Below are positions 1 to 6,842 of a stretch of 12,685 nt of DNA, in pieces. How positions within the stretch are numbered: position 1 is the stretch's first letter; every line of letters starts with the position of its first letter. The position numbers were made by a program, and so were the translations under genes. The stretch comes from Candidatus Hydrogenedentota bacterium (lineage in GTDB: Bacteria; Hydrogenedentota; Hydrogenedentia; Hydrogenedentales; GCA-2746185), in contig JASJYE010000035.1 in NCBI GenBank assembly GCA_030123645.1, forward strand, positions 1-12,685, given 5' to 3'. The notes beneath the pieces were generated by a model. The model was not told the DNA's origin. It did no database searches and saw only the letters and a list, made by a program, of their open reading frames with translations.

Positions 1-128
1 GGCGGTGAGCGTGAAGCCCGAGATTAGGCCCAAGGCCTACAAGTCCCGCCTGTGCGGGAAAGACAGGAGGGGAAGGGCGAGAAGCGGGCGGAGGGTTTTC
101 TATGGATAGTGGCGGCGCCGGTTGAGGA

Positions 129-152
129 GATTTTTCGCTTCGCTCAGAATGA
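129..152. repeat. Candidate dispersed intergenic repeat (CTTCGCTCAGAAT type)
   Basis: The reverse complement of this block has the form ATTCTGAGCGAAGCGAAAAA. That form closely resembles a short repeat I recognise from intergenic regions of many environmental bacteria (CCTGAGCGAAGCGAAGGAT type). Only one copy lies in this window, so repeat status rests on recognition, not on counting. Confidence 0.4.
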
Positions 153-173
153 GAGTTCAAGAACAGGTGTAGG

Positions 174-189
174 ATGGGCTTCAGCCCAT
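174..189. repeat. Perfect inverted repeat ATGGGCT-TC-AGCCCAT
   Basis: The arms are 7 bp and fully complementary with a 2-base centre, so the sequence would form a tight hairpin in either strand. The GGGCTTCAGCCC core is a pattern often seen in dispersed palindromic intergenic elements. No T-run follows on either side, which argues against an intrinsic terminator. Confidence 0.5.
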
Positions 190-268
190 GCTGCTTCCTT
201 AAGAGTAGCCGAATAGCATTTGCCATAGACAATACGGCTGACAACCAACGATGGCGCTTTGGGAGGCC

Positions 269-300
269 ATCCGTCTGTGTTCATCCCATTCATCTGTGGC
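269..300. repeat. Degenerate TTCATCTGTGG-type tandem repeat
   Basis: Two related units stand in tandem: ATCCGTCTGTGTTCATCC, then CATTCATCTGTGGC. The unit resembles the TCTGTGTTCATCTGTGG repeats scattered between genes in various environmental bacterial genomes. The copies have diverged from each other. Repeat identity is by recognition only. Confidence 0.4.
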
Positions 301-343
301 CATTCAGAAGAGATCTATCCGTAGCCTCCGTCCAATCCGAGGC

Positions 344-1315
344 TCAAAAATGTTCGTAGCCTCTTTCGGTGGGGGCTTCGCCGTCGATGAGCACGCCGTT
401 GAAGGCGTCGCTGAATTCGCCGAGAATGACGACGGGAAGTCCGAATTCTTCGCGAAACGCAGCCAGGGCCTTGCCGCAAGTTGCGGGGTCGATGGCGAAG
501 GCCAGTTCGTAGGCCTCGCCGCCGGTGAACACGTAGTCTTGGATGCTTCTGCCGGTCTCGGCGCACAGGGCGGCCAGCTCGGGATCGGCCGCGACGCTTG
601 CCGAGGTCATGGCGACGCCAAGGCCGCTGCGTTCCGCCAGATGCCCTGCGTCCTGGACGACGCCGTCGCTCACGTCGATCATCGCGTGCACGTCGTCCCG
701 CGCGCAGAGCCATCGTCCTTCGCGGATCCGCGGCTCAGGGCGGTAATGCGCGCGAACCAGCGTTGGCGCGTCGATGCCCCTTTCTTCCGCCTCAAAGCCC
801 GCCGCCGACCGTCCGGGCCAACCCGTCACCGCGAGCATATCGCCCGGTTTCGCGCCGCTTCGGAGTCTGAATCGTCCTTCCGGCGCTTCCCCGATGACCA
901 TGACGTCCAGCACGATGCCGCCGGTCGAGCGCGTGACGTCGCCGCCTACGACCACTGCGCCGCAATGTTGCGCGACGTCGACTACGCCGCGGCAAATCCC
1001 TTCGAGCTCGTCCGCGTCGGTCTCAGCGGGCGCTGCGACCGATGTGAGCAGGAATTGCGGCACGCCGCCCATCGCCGCGATATCGCTCAGGCCCGCCGCG
1101 GCGGCCTTCCAGCCGAGGTCCTCGGGCGCTGCGGCGCCGCGCCGGAAGTGGACGTTCTCCATCGACAGGTCGCAGGTGACGAGCAGGGTACGGTCGCCCA
1201 CGCGAAGGACCGCGCAATCGTCCCCGGGACCCTCGATGACCTCGGGCGACGCCGAGAGCAGTGCCACGATGCGATCGATGAATCCGGACTCGCCGATGTC
1301 TCGAAGGGTGCTCAT
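344..1315 (-). CDS. thiL: Thiamine-monophosphate kinase ThiL
   Basis: ThiL phosphorylates thiamine monophosphate with ATP to give thiamine diphosphate, the last step of the cofactor pathway, in the cytoplasm. The 323-residue product has the usual family length and motifs: GPGDDCAV at 29-36, the metal-binding TCDLSMENVHF region at 47-57, SDIAAMG at 77-83, GGDVTRS at 124-130 and DVSDGVVQDAGHLA at 214-227. The start ATG at 1315 overlaps the stop of nnrD as ATGA and has an AGAAGG ribosome-binding site at 1319-1324. A longer upstream extension of this frame (to 1618) is only a shadow of nnrD. One oddity: the usual GGEDYEL motif reads GGEAYEL at 265-271, losing an acidic residue. Family assignment is secure. 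Kinase competence with that substitution is untested. Confidence 0.93.
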   Translation of the reverse strand: MSTLRDIGESGFIDRIVALLSASPEVIEGPGDDCAVLRVGDRTLLVTCDLSMENVHFRRGAAAPEDLGWKAAAAGLSDIAAMGGVPQFLLTSVAAPAETDADELEGICRGVVDVAQHCGAVVVGGDVTRSTGGIVLDVMVIGEAPEGRFRLRSGAKPGDMLAVTGWPGRSAAGFEAEERGIDAPTLVRAHYRPEPRIREGRWLCARDDVHAMIDVSDGVVQDAGHLAERSGLGVAMTSASVAADPELAALCAETGRSIQDYVFTGGEAYELAFAIDPATCGKALAAFREEFGLPVVILGEFSDAFNGVLIDGEAPTERGYEHF

Positions 1316-2202
1316 ATGCCTTCTGATTCTTCGAGAATGCGCCACGCCTCCGGTATTTCCGCGATCAGGTCCGACGCGATCATGCCGCGCTCCGACCATT
1401 CCTCCGCGGCGAGGTCGCCGGCCAAGCCATGGACGTATACGCCAAGCAACGCGGCATCTGGACCCTCCATACCCTGGGCCATCAGGCCGCCGATCAGCCC
1501 CGTGAGCACGTCGCCCGTTCCGCCCGTCGCCATGCCGGAATTGCCGCTTAGGTTCACGAAGACCTGGCCGTCGCAGCGGGCGAGGACCGTTTTGTATCCC
1601 TTCAAGACCACCGTACAACCGTGCGATCGCGCGAATTTAACAGCGGTTCCTTCGCGGTCCTCTTGCACCTCGCGGGTTGTCGCCCCGCACAAGCGCGACA
1701 TTTCGCCGGGATGCGGCGTCAGCACGCGGGGCGATGCGGCCGCAGAGATCGCCTCGACATCCTCGCTCAGCGCGTTGAGGGCGTCCGCATCCACGACCAG
1801 CGGTTGCTCGCAGCGCCGCATGAACTCCAACACAAACTGTTTGGTATCCGGGTTCTGCGATAGGCCGGGTCCGAGCGCCACTGCCTCTTTGTCCTTCGCG
1901 AACTCCAGTGCGGGCCCAGCCGCCGCGGCGGCGATGGATTCGTCCGGCGTGGCCGGCAGGAGCATCGTCATCGTTTCGAGCATGTTCGAGGCGACCACGT
2001 CGCCCAACGGTTCCGGGACGCCAAGGGTCACGAGCCCTACGCCCGAGCGGCCGGCTGCTTCCCCGACCATCTTGGCGGCGCCCGTGAATCCGCGCGACCC
2101 GGCGATCGCATAGAGGTGGCCGAAGGTCCCTTTGTGGCCTTCGGAAGGCCGCTCGGGCAGGAGCGACCTTGCGAGTTCCTGCGTAATCTCAGTGGGCATC
2201 AT
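1312..2202 (-). CDS. nnrD: ADP-dependent NAD(P)H-hydrate dehydratase (YjeF C-terminal domain)
   Basis: The family dehydrates the S form of damaged, hydrated NADH or NADPH using ADP, restoring the cofactor. The 296-residue product is a stand-alone dehydratase of the ribokinase-like fold. Motifs in order are KGTFGH at 24-29, GPG at 111-113, DADALN at 138-143, TPHPGE at 162-167, a lysine-glycine pair at 201-202 and GNSGMATGGTGDVLTG at 220-235, whose Asp231 is the expected catalytic residue. The N-terminal epimerase (NnrE) domain found in fused E. coli-type proteins is absent, and no epimerase gene is in the window. The start is one of two adjacent ATGs (2202 or 2199); neither has a strong Shine-Dalgarno. 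The 4-bp overlap with thiL suggests translational coupling. Confidence 0.93.
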   Translation of the reverse strand: MMPTEITQELARSLLPERPSEGHKGTFGHLYAIAGSRGFTGAAKMVGEAAGRSGVGLVTLGVPEPLGDVVASNMLETMTMLLPATPDESIAAAAAGPALEFAKDKEAVALGPGLSQNPDTKQFVLEFMRRCEQPLVVDADALNALSEDVEAISAAASPRVLTPHPGEMSRLCGATTREVQEDREGTAVKFARSHGCTVVLKGYKTVLARCDGQVFVNLSGNSGMATGGTGDVLTGLIGGLMAQGMEGPDAALLGVYVHGLAGDLAAEEWSERGMIASDLIAEIPEAWRILEESEGI

Positions 2203-2250
2203 GGGTGGCGTTTCCGGCTCAAGAACGGATTGACGACGTTGTTCGCAGAT

Positions 2251-2278
2251 AGTGTACGCCGTTGGAAGACTGTGGCAA
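2251..2278 (-). promoter_or_regulatory. Sigma70-like promoter for nnrD-thiL
   Basis: On the minus strand TTGCCA (2278-2273, 5 of 6 to the -35 consensus) is followed after 16 bp by TACACT (2256-2251, 4 of 6 to TATAAT). Transcription would start near 2244 and leave a leader of about 40 nt before nnrD. The site lies in the 84-bp gap between the diguanylate cyclase stop and nnrD, so nnrD-thiL can be expressed independently. This is a consensus match only. Confidence 0.45.
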
Positions 2279-2286
2279 AAGGCGGC

Positions 2287-3252
2287 TCATTCGGGCGGCG
2301 CGGGCGTTTCGGCGACCTTGACGCGGTTACGTCCCTCTTGCTTGGCCTGATACAAGGCCGCGTCCACGCGTTCAAAGAGGGTTTTTGCCGTGTCGCTCGC
2401 TGGATGAAGCTCTCCGACACCGGCGCTCAGCGTTACCCGGACTTCTTCCCTCTGGAAGCGGAAATTTGATGCAGCGACTCGCTCCCGCGTTTTCTCCGCC
2501 AGCCTTTGTGCGTTTTCAAGGGTCGTTTCCGGTAGGAGCAGCACGAATTCTTCGCCGCCGTATCGTGCGAGGAAATCGCTCGAGCGCTTATGATCGTTCA
2601 AGAGATGCGCGATGGCTCTCAATATACGATCTCCGCCCGCGTGTCCGTGCGAGTCGTTAATCGCTTTGAAGTTGTCGATATCGAACACGATCAGAGAAAA
2701 CGTGTTCCCGTAGCGCTCGGCCCGGCTCATCATTTCCTCCACCCGGTCGTCGAGTCCGCGGCGGTTCGGGATCTCCGTCAGAAAGTCGACCCCCACGGCC
2801 GACTGCAACCGGTGCAGCTCTTCCTGTTGCTCGTTGGCCTTCGCGTTCGCGTCGTTCAATTGGCGGCGGTAATGCTCGTTGTCCTGCTGTACTTCCTTTA
2901 CCTCGCTGAGCAAGACCCGCTCAAGCTCGCGGAGGTCCTCTACGGTCGCCATTTTCTCGAGCGACTCGCGATGTCTGTCCAGCGAGGAGTTGTACTTGGA
3001 TGTATCGCCGAGCAGACCGTTGATGATGGCCGACACCCCCTGGAGCAGATCCTGAATCGCAGTCTTCATGCGCTCGAAGGCGGCCGCGTGCTCCCCGGCC
3101 TCAATCGATGCGTCGTCAGCTCGCTCGCCGGGAGCCGCGGAACGCCCGTCCGCGCCGGAGCTTCTTCGACGGCTGCGGAGCAGCCAAAAGCCCCCCGCCC
3201 CGCCTGCGATCACGAGGATGGCCACTGCCGCAATCAGTGTGCCGTCCATCAT
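2287..3252 (-). CDS. Membrane-anchored GGDEF diguanylate cyclase
   Basis: The protein is predicted to make the second messenger cyclic di-GMP from two GTP. It is 321 residues: one N-terminal transmembrane helix (about 5-25), a basic stop-transfer run (RSRRR), a charged, probably coiled-coil stalk (about 55-150) and a C-terminal GGDEF domain (about 153-315). Conserved landmarks are DFLTEIPNRRGL, FDIDNFKAIND with the metal-binding aspartates, and GGEEF at 232-236, an active-type A-site. RSSD at 223-226 lies five residues before GGEEF, which is the spacing of the inhibitory I-site, so product feedback is expected. The start is ATG at 3252 (a second ATG follows at 3249), preceded by a good GGAGGTGA; a GTG 18 bases upstream is less likely. 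There is no recognisable sensory domain, so the input signal is unknown. Confidence 0.9.
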   Translation of the reverse strand: MMDGTLIAAVAILVIAGGAGGFWLLRSRRRSSGADGRSAAPGERADDASIEAGEHAAAFERMKTAIQDLLQGVSAIINGLLGDTSKYNSSLDRHRESLEKMATVEDLRELERVLLSEVKEVQQDNEHYRRQLNDANAKANEQQEELHRLQSAVGVDFLTEIPNRRGLDDRVEEMMSRAERYGNTFSLIVFDIDNFKAINDSHGHAGGDRILRAIAHLLNDHKRSSDFLARYGGEEFVLLLPETTLENAQRLAEKTRERVAASNFRFQREEVRVTLSAGVGELHPASDTAKTLFERVDAALYQAKQEGRNRVKVAETPAPPE

Positions 3253-3330
3253 CAGTTCACCTCCAGTCACCTCGGTTTTCGCTGCCGAGCACCTTCCCCG
3301 AAAAACCGGAAATCCCGAAAACCCCGCCTG

Positions 3331-3359
3331 AGCTTATCGCAATTGGCGATTATCGTCAA
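3331..3359 (-). promoter_or_regulatory. Possible promoter of the diguanylate cyclase with an inverted repeat in the spacer
   Basis: On the minus strand TTGACG (3359-3354) is followed after 17 bp by TAAGCT (3336-3331), a good -35 with a weak -10. Between the boxes lies ATCGC-AATTG-GCGAT (3336-3350), an inverted repeat that could be an operator. Both are consensus-level calls. The region is the shared divergent spacer with the metallophosphoesterase gene. Confidence 0.3.
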
Positions 3360-3402
3360 GAGAGGGACAGCGCAGTCCTACGCTTCATTATTTCCTTCAG
3401 TC

Positions 3403-3411
3403 TGTTATGAT
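3403..3411 (+). promoter_or_regulatory. Extended -10 promoter for the metallophosphoesterase gene
   Basis: TGTTATGAT matches the extended -10 form TGnTATnAT. No good -35 lies 16-18 bp upstream, as is common for extended -10 promoters. The start point would be near 3418, about 65 nt before the GTG start at 3483. Confidence 0.35.
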
Positions 3412-3482
3412 GCCCGAGGCTCGTAATCACTATGTAATGCTTGGCTGCACGGGTTAGAATTAGGAATCGGGACCTCGAAAAC

Positions 3483-4151
3483 GTGAAAATCATCGCGCTC
3501 ACAGATATCCATTCCAAATTTGCCGGCATCGACGGGATTGCGGACGATCTCCGCGAGGCCGATGTCGCTCTGCTTCCGGGCGACCTCACGATGTTTGGGA
3601 GGCGCGACGCCGCCATGGAGGTTCTCGACGCCGTACGCCGGTACAACGAAGTTGTCTATGCCGTCATGGGCAATTGCGATTACCCGGAGGTCGAGGAGCT
3701 CCTGAATGAAGAGGGCATCTGCCTGCACCGGCAGCACGCTCAGTTGAACGGGGTGGCCTTTGTCGGTCTGGGCGGTTCTCTGGCCTGTCCGGTACCTACC
3801 CTCAACGAATGGACCGAAGAGCAGACTGCGGAGCACCTCGGTGCGGCGCTGGTGGACCTCCCTGCTGAGACGCCCATGATCTTAGTGTCGCACCAGCCGC
3901 CGAAGGACACTGTGGTCGATATCGCGGGCAACGGAATGCATGTGGGAAGCACGGCAGTGCGGGAATTCATCGAGGAGCATCAGCCGCTGGTTTGCTTTTC
4001 GGGTCACATTCATGAGGCGCAGGGAACCGACGCCATCGGCAACACGAAGCTCATCAATCCCGGCCCGTTTATGGAAGGCAAATATGCCTGGGTCGAGCTT
4101 GAGGAGGGGACGTGCAGGGTAGAGGCGCGGCGCCTCCCGGCTCCGGCATAA
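3483..4151 (+). CDS. Calcineurin-like metallophosphoesterase
   Basis: This is a small soluble, two-metal phosphoesterase of 222 residues. The five family motifs are present: DIH at 8-10, GD at 33-34, GNCD at 63-66 (the GNHD position, with Cys for His), SHQPP at 136-140 and GHIH at 174-177, followed by INPGP at 191-195. The layout matches small cytoplasmic phosphoesterases of the YfcE/Icc-like superfamily, where substrates range from phosphodiesters to nucleotides; the sequence does not fix the substrate. I chose the GTG at 3483 because it gives the usual beta-strand MKIIALTDIH directly at the N terminus. The frame is open back to a TTG at 3441, but those extra residues add no family sequence. 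The gene is divergent from the diguanylate cyclase, so a link to nucleotide signalling is possible but unsupported. Confidence 0.85.
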   Translation: MKIIALTDIHSKFAGIDGIADDLREADVALLPGDLTMFGRRDAAMEVLDAVRRYNEVVYAVMGNCDYPEVEELLNEEGICLHRQHAQLNGVAFVGLGGSLACPVPTLNEWTEEQTAEHLGAALVDLPAETPMILVSHQPPKDTVVDIAGNGMHVGSTAVREFIEEHQPLVCFSGHIHEAQGTDAIGNTKLINPGPFMEGKYAWVELEEGTCRVEARRLPAPA

Positions 4152-4203
4152 TAGGCCAGCCCGTTGGGGGCGTTGTTTGCAACGAGTGAAAAGGGGGATC
4201 GTG

Positions 4204-5178
4204 ATGAAATGGCCTAGCTTGTTCTGTCTGGGAATCGCATACATCTGTTCGTCTTCTGCTCTGGCCCAGAGCGATTTGGTTCTGCTGCTCAACCCCAACC
4301 CGAACGAAGATAAAGTCATCTTTCGGACGAGGTCTAATATCATTGGCGAGGCGGATGACCGGGCTAAGGGGGACGACTTCCGGCAATTTGAGCAGAATTT
4401 GTCTCTGCGATACGCTCTGATTCAGAACGAGGACCGCGAGCTGTATTTCACGCTCGACAGTCACCTTGTGGACCTCGACACGACCGGCGTCTTCGACGAA
4501 ACGGGGGAGCCTGTCCCCGGCGGCCTCTACAATGTGGGTGTCGGCGCGCTGTACCGCCAGACCGTCCACGAAGACTGGCGCGTCGGCGGGCAACTGCGCG
4601 TGGGCTCGGCGTCGGACGAGTTGTTCAATTCGATCGACGAGATGTATCTCCAAGGCTTCGCGTTCCTTCAGGTGCCGCATCTGGAGCACACGTCTTGGAT
4701 AGCCGTCCTCGCGGTCAACACGAATTTGCAGTTCCCCGTCATTCCTGGTTTCGGTTACGCCTTTCCCTTGAGCGAGCAGGCGCTCGCCGTGGTCGGCTTC
4801 CCCTTTCTCGGCGCCGCGGGACAACTGACGGACAAACTCGGATTTCAGATGGTTTACTGGCCGCTGCGAAATGCGGACGTGAGCCTAAACTATCAGGTGA
4901 CCGAGCGGATCCGGCCCTACGCCGGATTCAAATGGCGCGGCCTATACTTTAGCCGGGCGGACCGCCCCGATTCCGACGACCGGATCTTGTTGGAGGACAA
5001 GCGCTTCTTTGGCGGCGCAGTATTCGACCTCACGGACAAGATCGCGCTGGACTTGCAGGCGGGCTATCTTTTCGATCGTCAACTCGGCGAGGGGGACGAC
5101 TTCAGCGATCGCAACGACAACAACTTCCGTATCGACAGCACCTGGTACACTTCCCTGGAGCTCAACGTCCAGTTCTAG
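4204..5178 (+). CDS. Secreted probable outer-membrane beta-barrel protein
   Basis: I do not recognise a specific enzyme. The 324-residue product starts with a classical signal peptide (about residues 1-21), cleaved after Ala-Leu-Ala before Gln22. The remainder shows alternating hydrophobic/polar strands with many aromatic residues at strand ends, few cysteines, and a C terminus ending in LELNVQF. A terminal Phe with alternating hydrophobics is the usual beta-signal of outer-membrane proteins. It resembles the DUF6268-like barrel proteins of unknown function, by feel only. The ATG at 4204 has GGGGG at 4193-4197 with 6-base spacing; a GTG immediately upstream (4201) is an alternative. A 5-bp hairpin CGTTG/CAACG (4171-4184) lies just before the ribosome-binding site. 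The gene begins 52 bp after the phosphoesterase and may be co-transcribed. Confidence 0.7.
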   Translation: MKWPSLFCLGIAYICSSSALAQSDLVLLLNPNPNEDKVIFRTRSNIIGEADDRAKGDDFRQFEQNLSLRYALIQNEDRELYFTLDSHLVDLDTTGVFDETGEPVPGGLYNVGVGALYRQTVHEDWRVGGQLRVGSASDELFNSIDEMYLQGFAFLQVPHLEHTSWIAVLAVNTNLQFPVIPGFGYAFPLSEQALAVVGFPFLGAAGQLTDKLGFQMVYWPLRNADVSLNYQVTERIRPYAGFKWRGLYFSRADRPDSDDRILLEDKRFFGGAVFDLTDKIALDLQAGYLFDRQLGEGDDFSDRNDNNFRIDSTWYTSLELNVQF

Positions 5179-5243
5179 CGGTCGAGTCGTACTTTTAGCA
5201 CACGCTGCTATGGCTCCGGGAACATTCAGCCGGCCCAACGCGT

Positions 5244-5249
5244 TACAAT
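5244..5249 (+). promoter_or_regulatory. Candidate -10 element placed for a leaderless mRNA
   Basis: TACAAT (5 of 6 to TATAAT) ends 7 bases before the ATG at 5257. A start point 6-8 bases downstream of the box would fall on or next to that ATG. The bases between, ACTTTTT, contain no Shine-Dalgarno. No clear -35 hexamer is seen 16-18 bp upstream. Confidence 0.35.
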
Positions 5250-5256
5250 ACTTTTT

Positions 5257-6495
5257 ATGAACCATCCTTCGATCCAATCGGGCGGGGAGTTGTCCACTAT
5301 CGCTGGTCTCTGCCCGCATTTCGGGGACTGCGGGGGCTGCGAGAGCCAGGACGTGCCGTATCCGGAGCAGCTTGACCGTAAGGAAGCCGTGCTTCGGAGC
5401 CTGTTTGCCGACCATTGGGATCAAAGCATCCCGGTGACGCCTTCGCCGACGATCTGGCATTACCGCAACAAGGTCGATTTCAACTTCGGGCTGCGCCAGT
5501 ATCCGGAGCCGCCGCCGAAGGACTTCGAGCGCGAGACGCTGCTGGGCTTCACGCGCAAGGGCAAGTGGTATTTCCCCCTCGACATGACCGATTGCCGTAT
5601 CGCGCCGGAGGGCGTTGATGGGCTCTTGGACTCGGTCCGAGGTTGGTATAGGCGCCTGGGGCTGCGCGCTTACGATTCGAGATCGAAGCAGGGCTTGCTG
5701 CGCACGCTCCTCGTGCGCGAAGGAAAGCGCACGGGCGAAAGGATGGTTGCGATCTTTACGTCGCCGGGCGACTTCGATAGGGTGGGTTTTGTAGAGGCCG
5801 TGCGCACTGCGTTCCCCGCCCGCTCCATTTACCACGGGGTGTATCGCGGCGTTGCGCGCGGGACCTTCGCCGACCAGATGGACCTCCTCGAGGGCGATCC
5901 ATCCATTCAGGAGACGCTCCAGATTCCGGATGACGGCGGGGTGCGCGAACTCCGCTTCCGCATTTCCCCCTTCAGCTTCTTCCAGACGAACACGCTGGGC
6001 GCTGAGGTGCTGTATGCCGAGATTCGGCGTTGGATACGGGAAGTGTCTCCCGGCATCCTCTACGATCTCTACGGTGGGTCCGGCGGCATTGCGTTTAGTT
6101 GCGCGGACCTGGTCAATACGGTCCGATCCGTGGAGAGCGAAGAGACGGCGACGAAGGACGGCGAATACAATGCAAGGCAAAACAGCATCGATAATGTCTT
6201 CTTTACGACCGAAAAAATGAAGAATTATCTTCGTCACGTTGTGGAATCCGGCGGCATGGAGTCCAGCAGCGCGGTGGTAACCGACCCGCCCCGCGGCGGC
6301 ATGACGCCCAAGCCCGTGAAGCGCCTCATACAGTCCCGCCCGCCTCACATCATGTACGTTTCGTGCAAGGCCTCCGTGCTCGCGGAAGAGTTACCCAAGT
6401 TTCTTGAGGTCTACGACCTCACGCGGCTCTGGGCCGTCGATCTATTTCCGCACACCCCGCACGTCGAGGTGCTCGCCACATTCCGTATACGGTGA
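5257..6495 (+). CDS. TrmA/RlmD-family RNA (uracil-C5)-methyltransferase
   Basis: This SAM-dependent enzyme is predicted to make 5-methyluridine in rRNA or tRNA. The 412-residue protein has an iron-sulfur cluster signature C19-x5-C25-x2-C28 with the fourth cysteine at C113, as in RumA/RlmD. The methyltransferase half has SFFQTN at 240-245, a SAM-binding YDLYGGSGG at 269-277, DPPRGG at 343-348, the catalytic cysteine in YVSC (C370) and the base glutamate in PHTPHVE (E404). It lacks the N-terminal TRAM RNA-binding domain of E. coli RlmD and begins almost directly with the cluster. SAM motif I reads DLYGGSGG where DLFCGxG is common. The ATG at 5257 has no Shine-Dalgarno. The target base (U1939-like, U747-like or tRNA U54) cannot be told from sequence, so no gene symbol is given. 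Confidence 0.9.
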   Translation: MNHPSIQSGGELSTIAGLCPHFGDCGGCESQDVPYPEQLDRKEAVLRSLFADHWDQSIPVTPSPTIWHYRNKVDFNFGLRQYPEPPPKDFERETLLGFTRKGKWYFPLDMTDCRIAPEGVDGLLDSVRGWYRRLGLRAYDSRSKQGLLRTLLVREGKRTGERMVAIFTSPGDFDRVGFVEAVRTAFPARSIYHGVYRGVARGTFADQMDLLEGDPSIQETLQIPDDGGVRELRFRISPFSFFQTNTLGAEVLYAEIRRWIREVSPGILYDLYGGSGGIAFSCADLVNTVRSVESEETATKDGEYNARQNSIDNVFFTTEKMKNYLRHVVESGGMESSSAVVTDPPRGGMTPKPVKRLIQSRPPHIMYVSCKASVLAEELPKFLEVYDLTRLWAVDLFPHTPHVEVLATFRIR

Positions 6496-6638
6496 CGCCG
6501 TTGATTCCCGCCGCGGGCGAAGGTGTTGGGGCCGTATCTGGCCGCGTTTGTGTTGTTCGAGCGACATGACTTATCGAGAATTGGCGCGACAGCGGCCGAA
6601 TCACGCCGACTTCTTAGGAGGTGGACTTGAGAACCGAT

Positions 6639-6668
6639 TTGACACGACGAAAACAACTTTGCTATCTT
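6639..6668 (+). promoter_or_regulatory. Sigma70-like promoter for serA
   Basis: A perfect -35 TTGACA (6639-6644) is followed after 18 bp by TATCTT (6663-6668, 4 of 6). Transcription would start near 6675, giving a 5' leader of about 190 nt before the serA ATG at 6868. This is the best promoter match in the window. Confidence 0.5.
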
Positions 6669-6683
6669 CCCATCTCACTCGTA

Positions 6684-6842
6684 CCCCGAATGGGGCCCCA
6701 CGTGTGTTCCCGTAGCGGCACGGGGCACGGCGCGGGTTTCCGCGCCGCACTCCTGTCGAGCACGGCCGGTGCTATCCGCGGCGCGTCCAAGCAATCCGTT
6801 CTCGCTGTAAGTGATAGGGGCCTTCTGAGGGGATCGGTATCC
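6684..6842 (+). promoter_or_regulatory. Hairpin-dense 5' leader of serA, candidate cis-regulatory RNA
   Basis: Downstream of the TTGACA promoter, five stem-loops can be drawn one after another. They are CCCC/GGGG (6684-6687/6692-6695), CCCGT/ACGGG (6709-6713/6720-6724), CGGCGCGG/CCGCGCCG with a GTTT loop (6728-6735/6740-6747), AGCAC/GTGCT (6759-6763/6769-6773) and a weaker GGAT/ATCC (6831-6834/6839-6842). The 8-bp GC stem is strong. I recognise no known riboswitch consensus: no T-box sequence and no glycine or SAM core. Function, if any, could be attenuation of serine biosynthesis, which is inference. GC-rich DNA forms such hairpins by chance more easily than AT-rich DNA. Confidence 0.3.

Larger units (their letters stand above)
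1..343. other. Intergenic region rich in short inverted repeats, no gene seen
   Basis: No convincing coding frame is visible; the open frames here have no family resemblance and poor start contexts. The stretch lies downstream of thiL (minus strand). It holds perfect inverted repeats at 26-30/34-38 (AGGCC), 44-49/54-59 (TCCCGC) and 174-180/183-189, plus two blocks that resemble dispersed bacterial intergenic repeats, listed separately. A further inverted repeat, AGCCTC/GAGGCT at 323-328/339-344, abuts the thiL stop. On the minus strand it is not followed by a T-run, so I do not call it a terminator. Confidence 0.6.

Noticed and set aside
323..344. Hairpin AGCCTC/GAGGCT as thiL terminator
   Set aside because: It overlaps the stop codon and is not followed by a T-run on the minus strand.
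251..2113. A 620-codon open frame on the plus strand
   Set aside because: It is antisense to nnrD and thiL, whose family motifs are clear. The translation is Arg/Ala/Ser-rich and low-complexity with no recognisable domain, as expected for a shadow frame in GC-rich DNA.
3405..3836. A 143-codon minus-strand frame opposite the metallophosphoesterase
   Set aside because: All five metallophosphoesterase motifs are on the plus strand.
4171..4184. Hairpin CGTTG/CAACG as terminator after the phosphoesterase gene
   Set aside because: The stem is short, there is no T-run, and the next gene's ribosome-binding site follows directly.
4942..6348. A 468-codon open frame on the minus strand
   Set aside because: It is antisense to the RNA methyltransferase and the barrel protein, both with strong evidence. 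The translation is His/Arg/Ala-rich without motifs.
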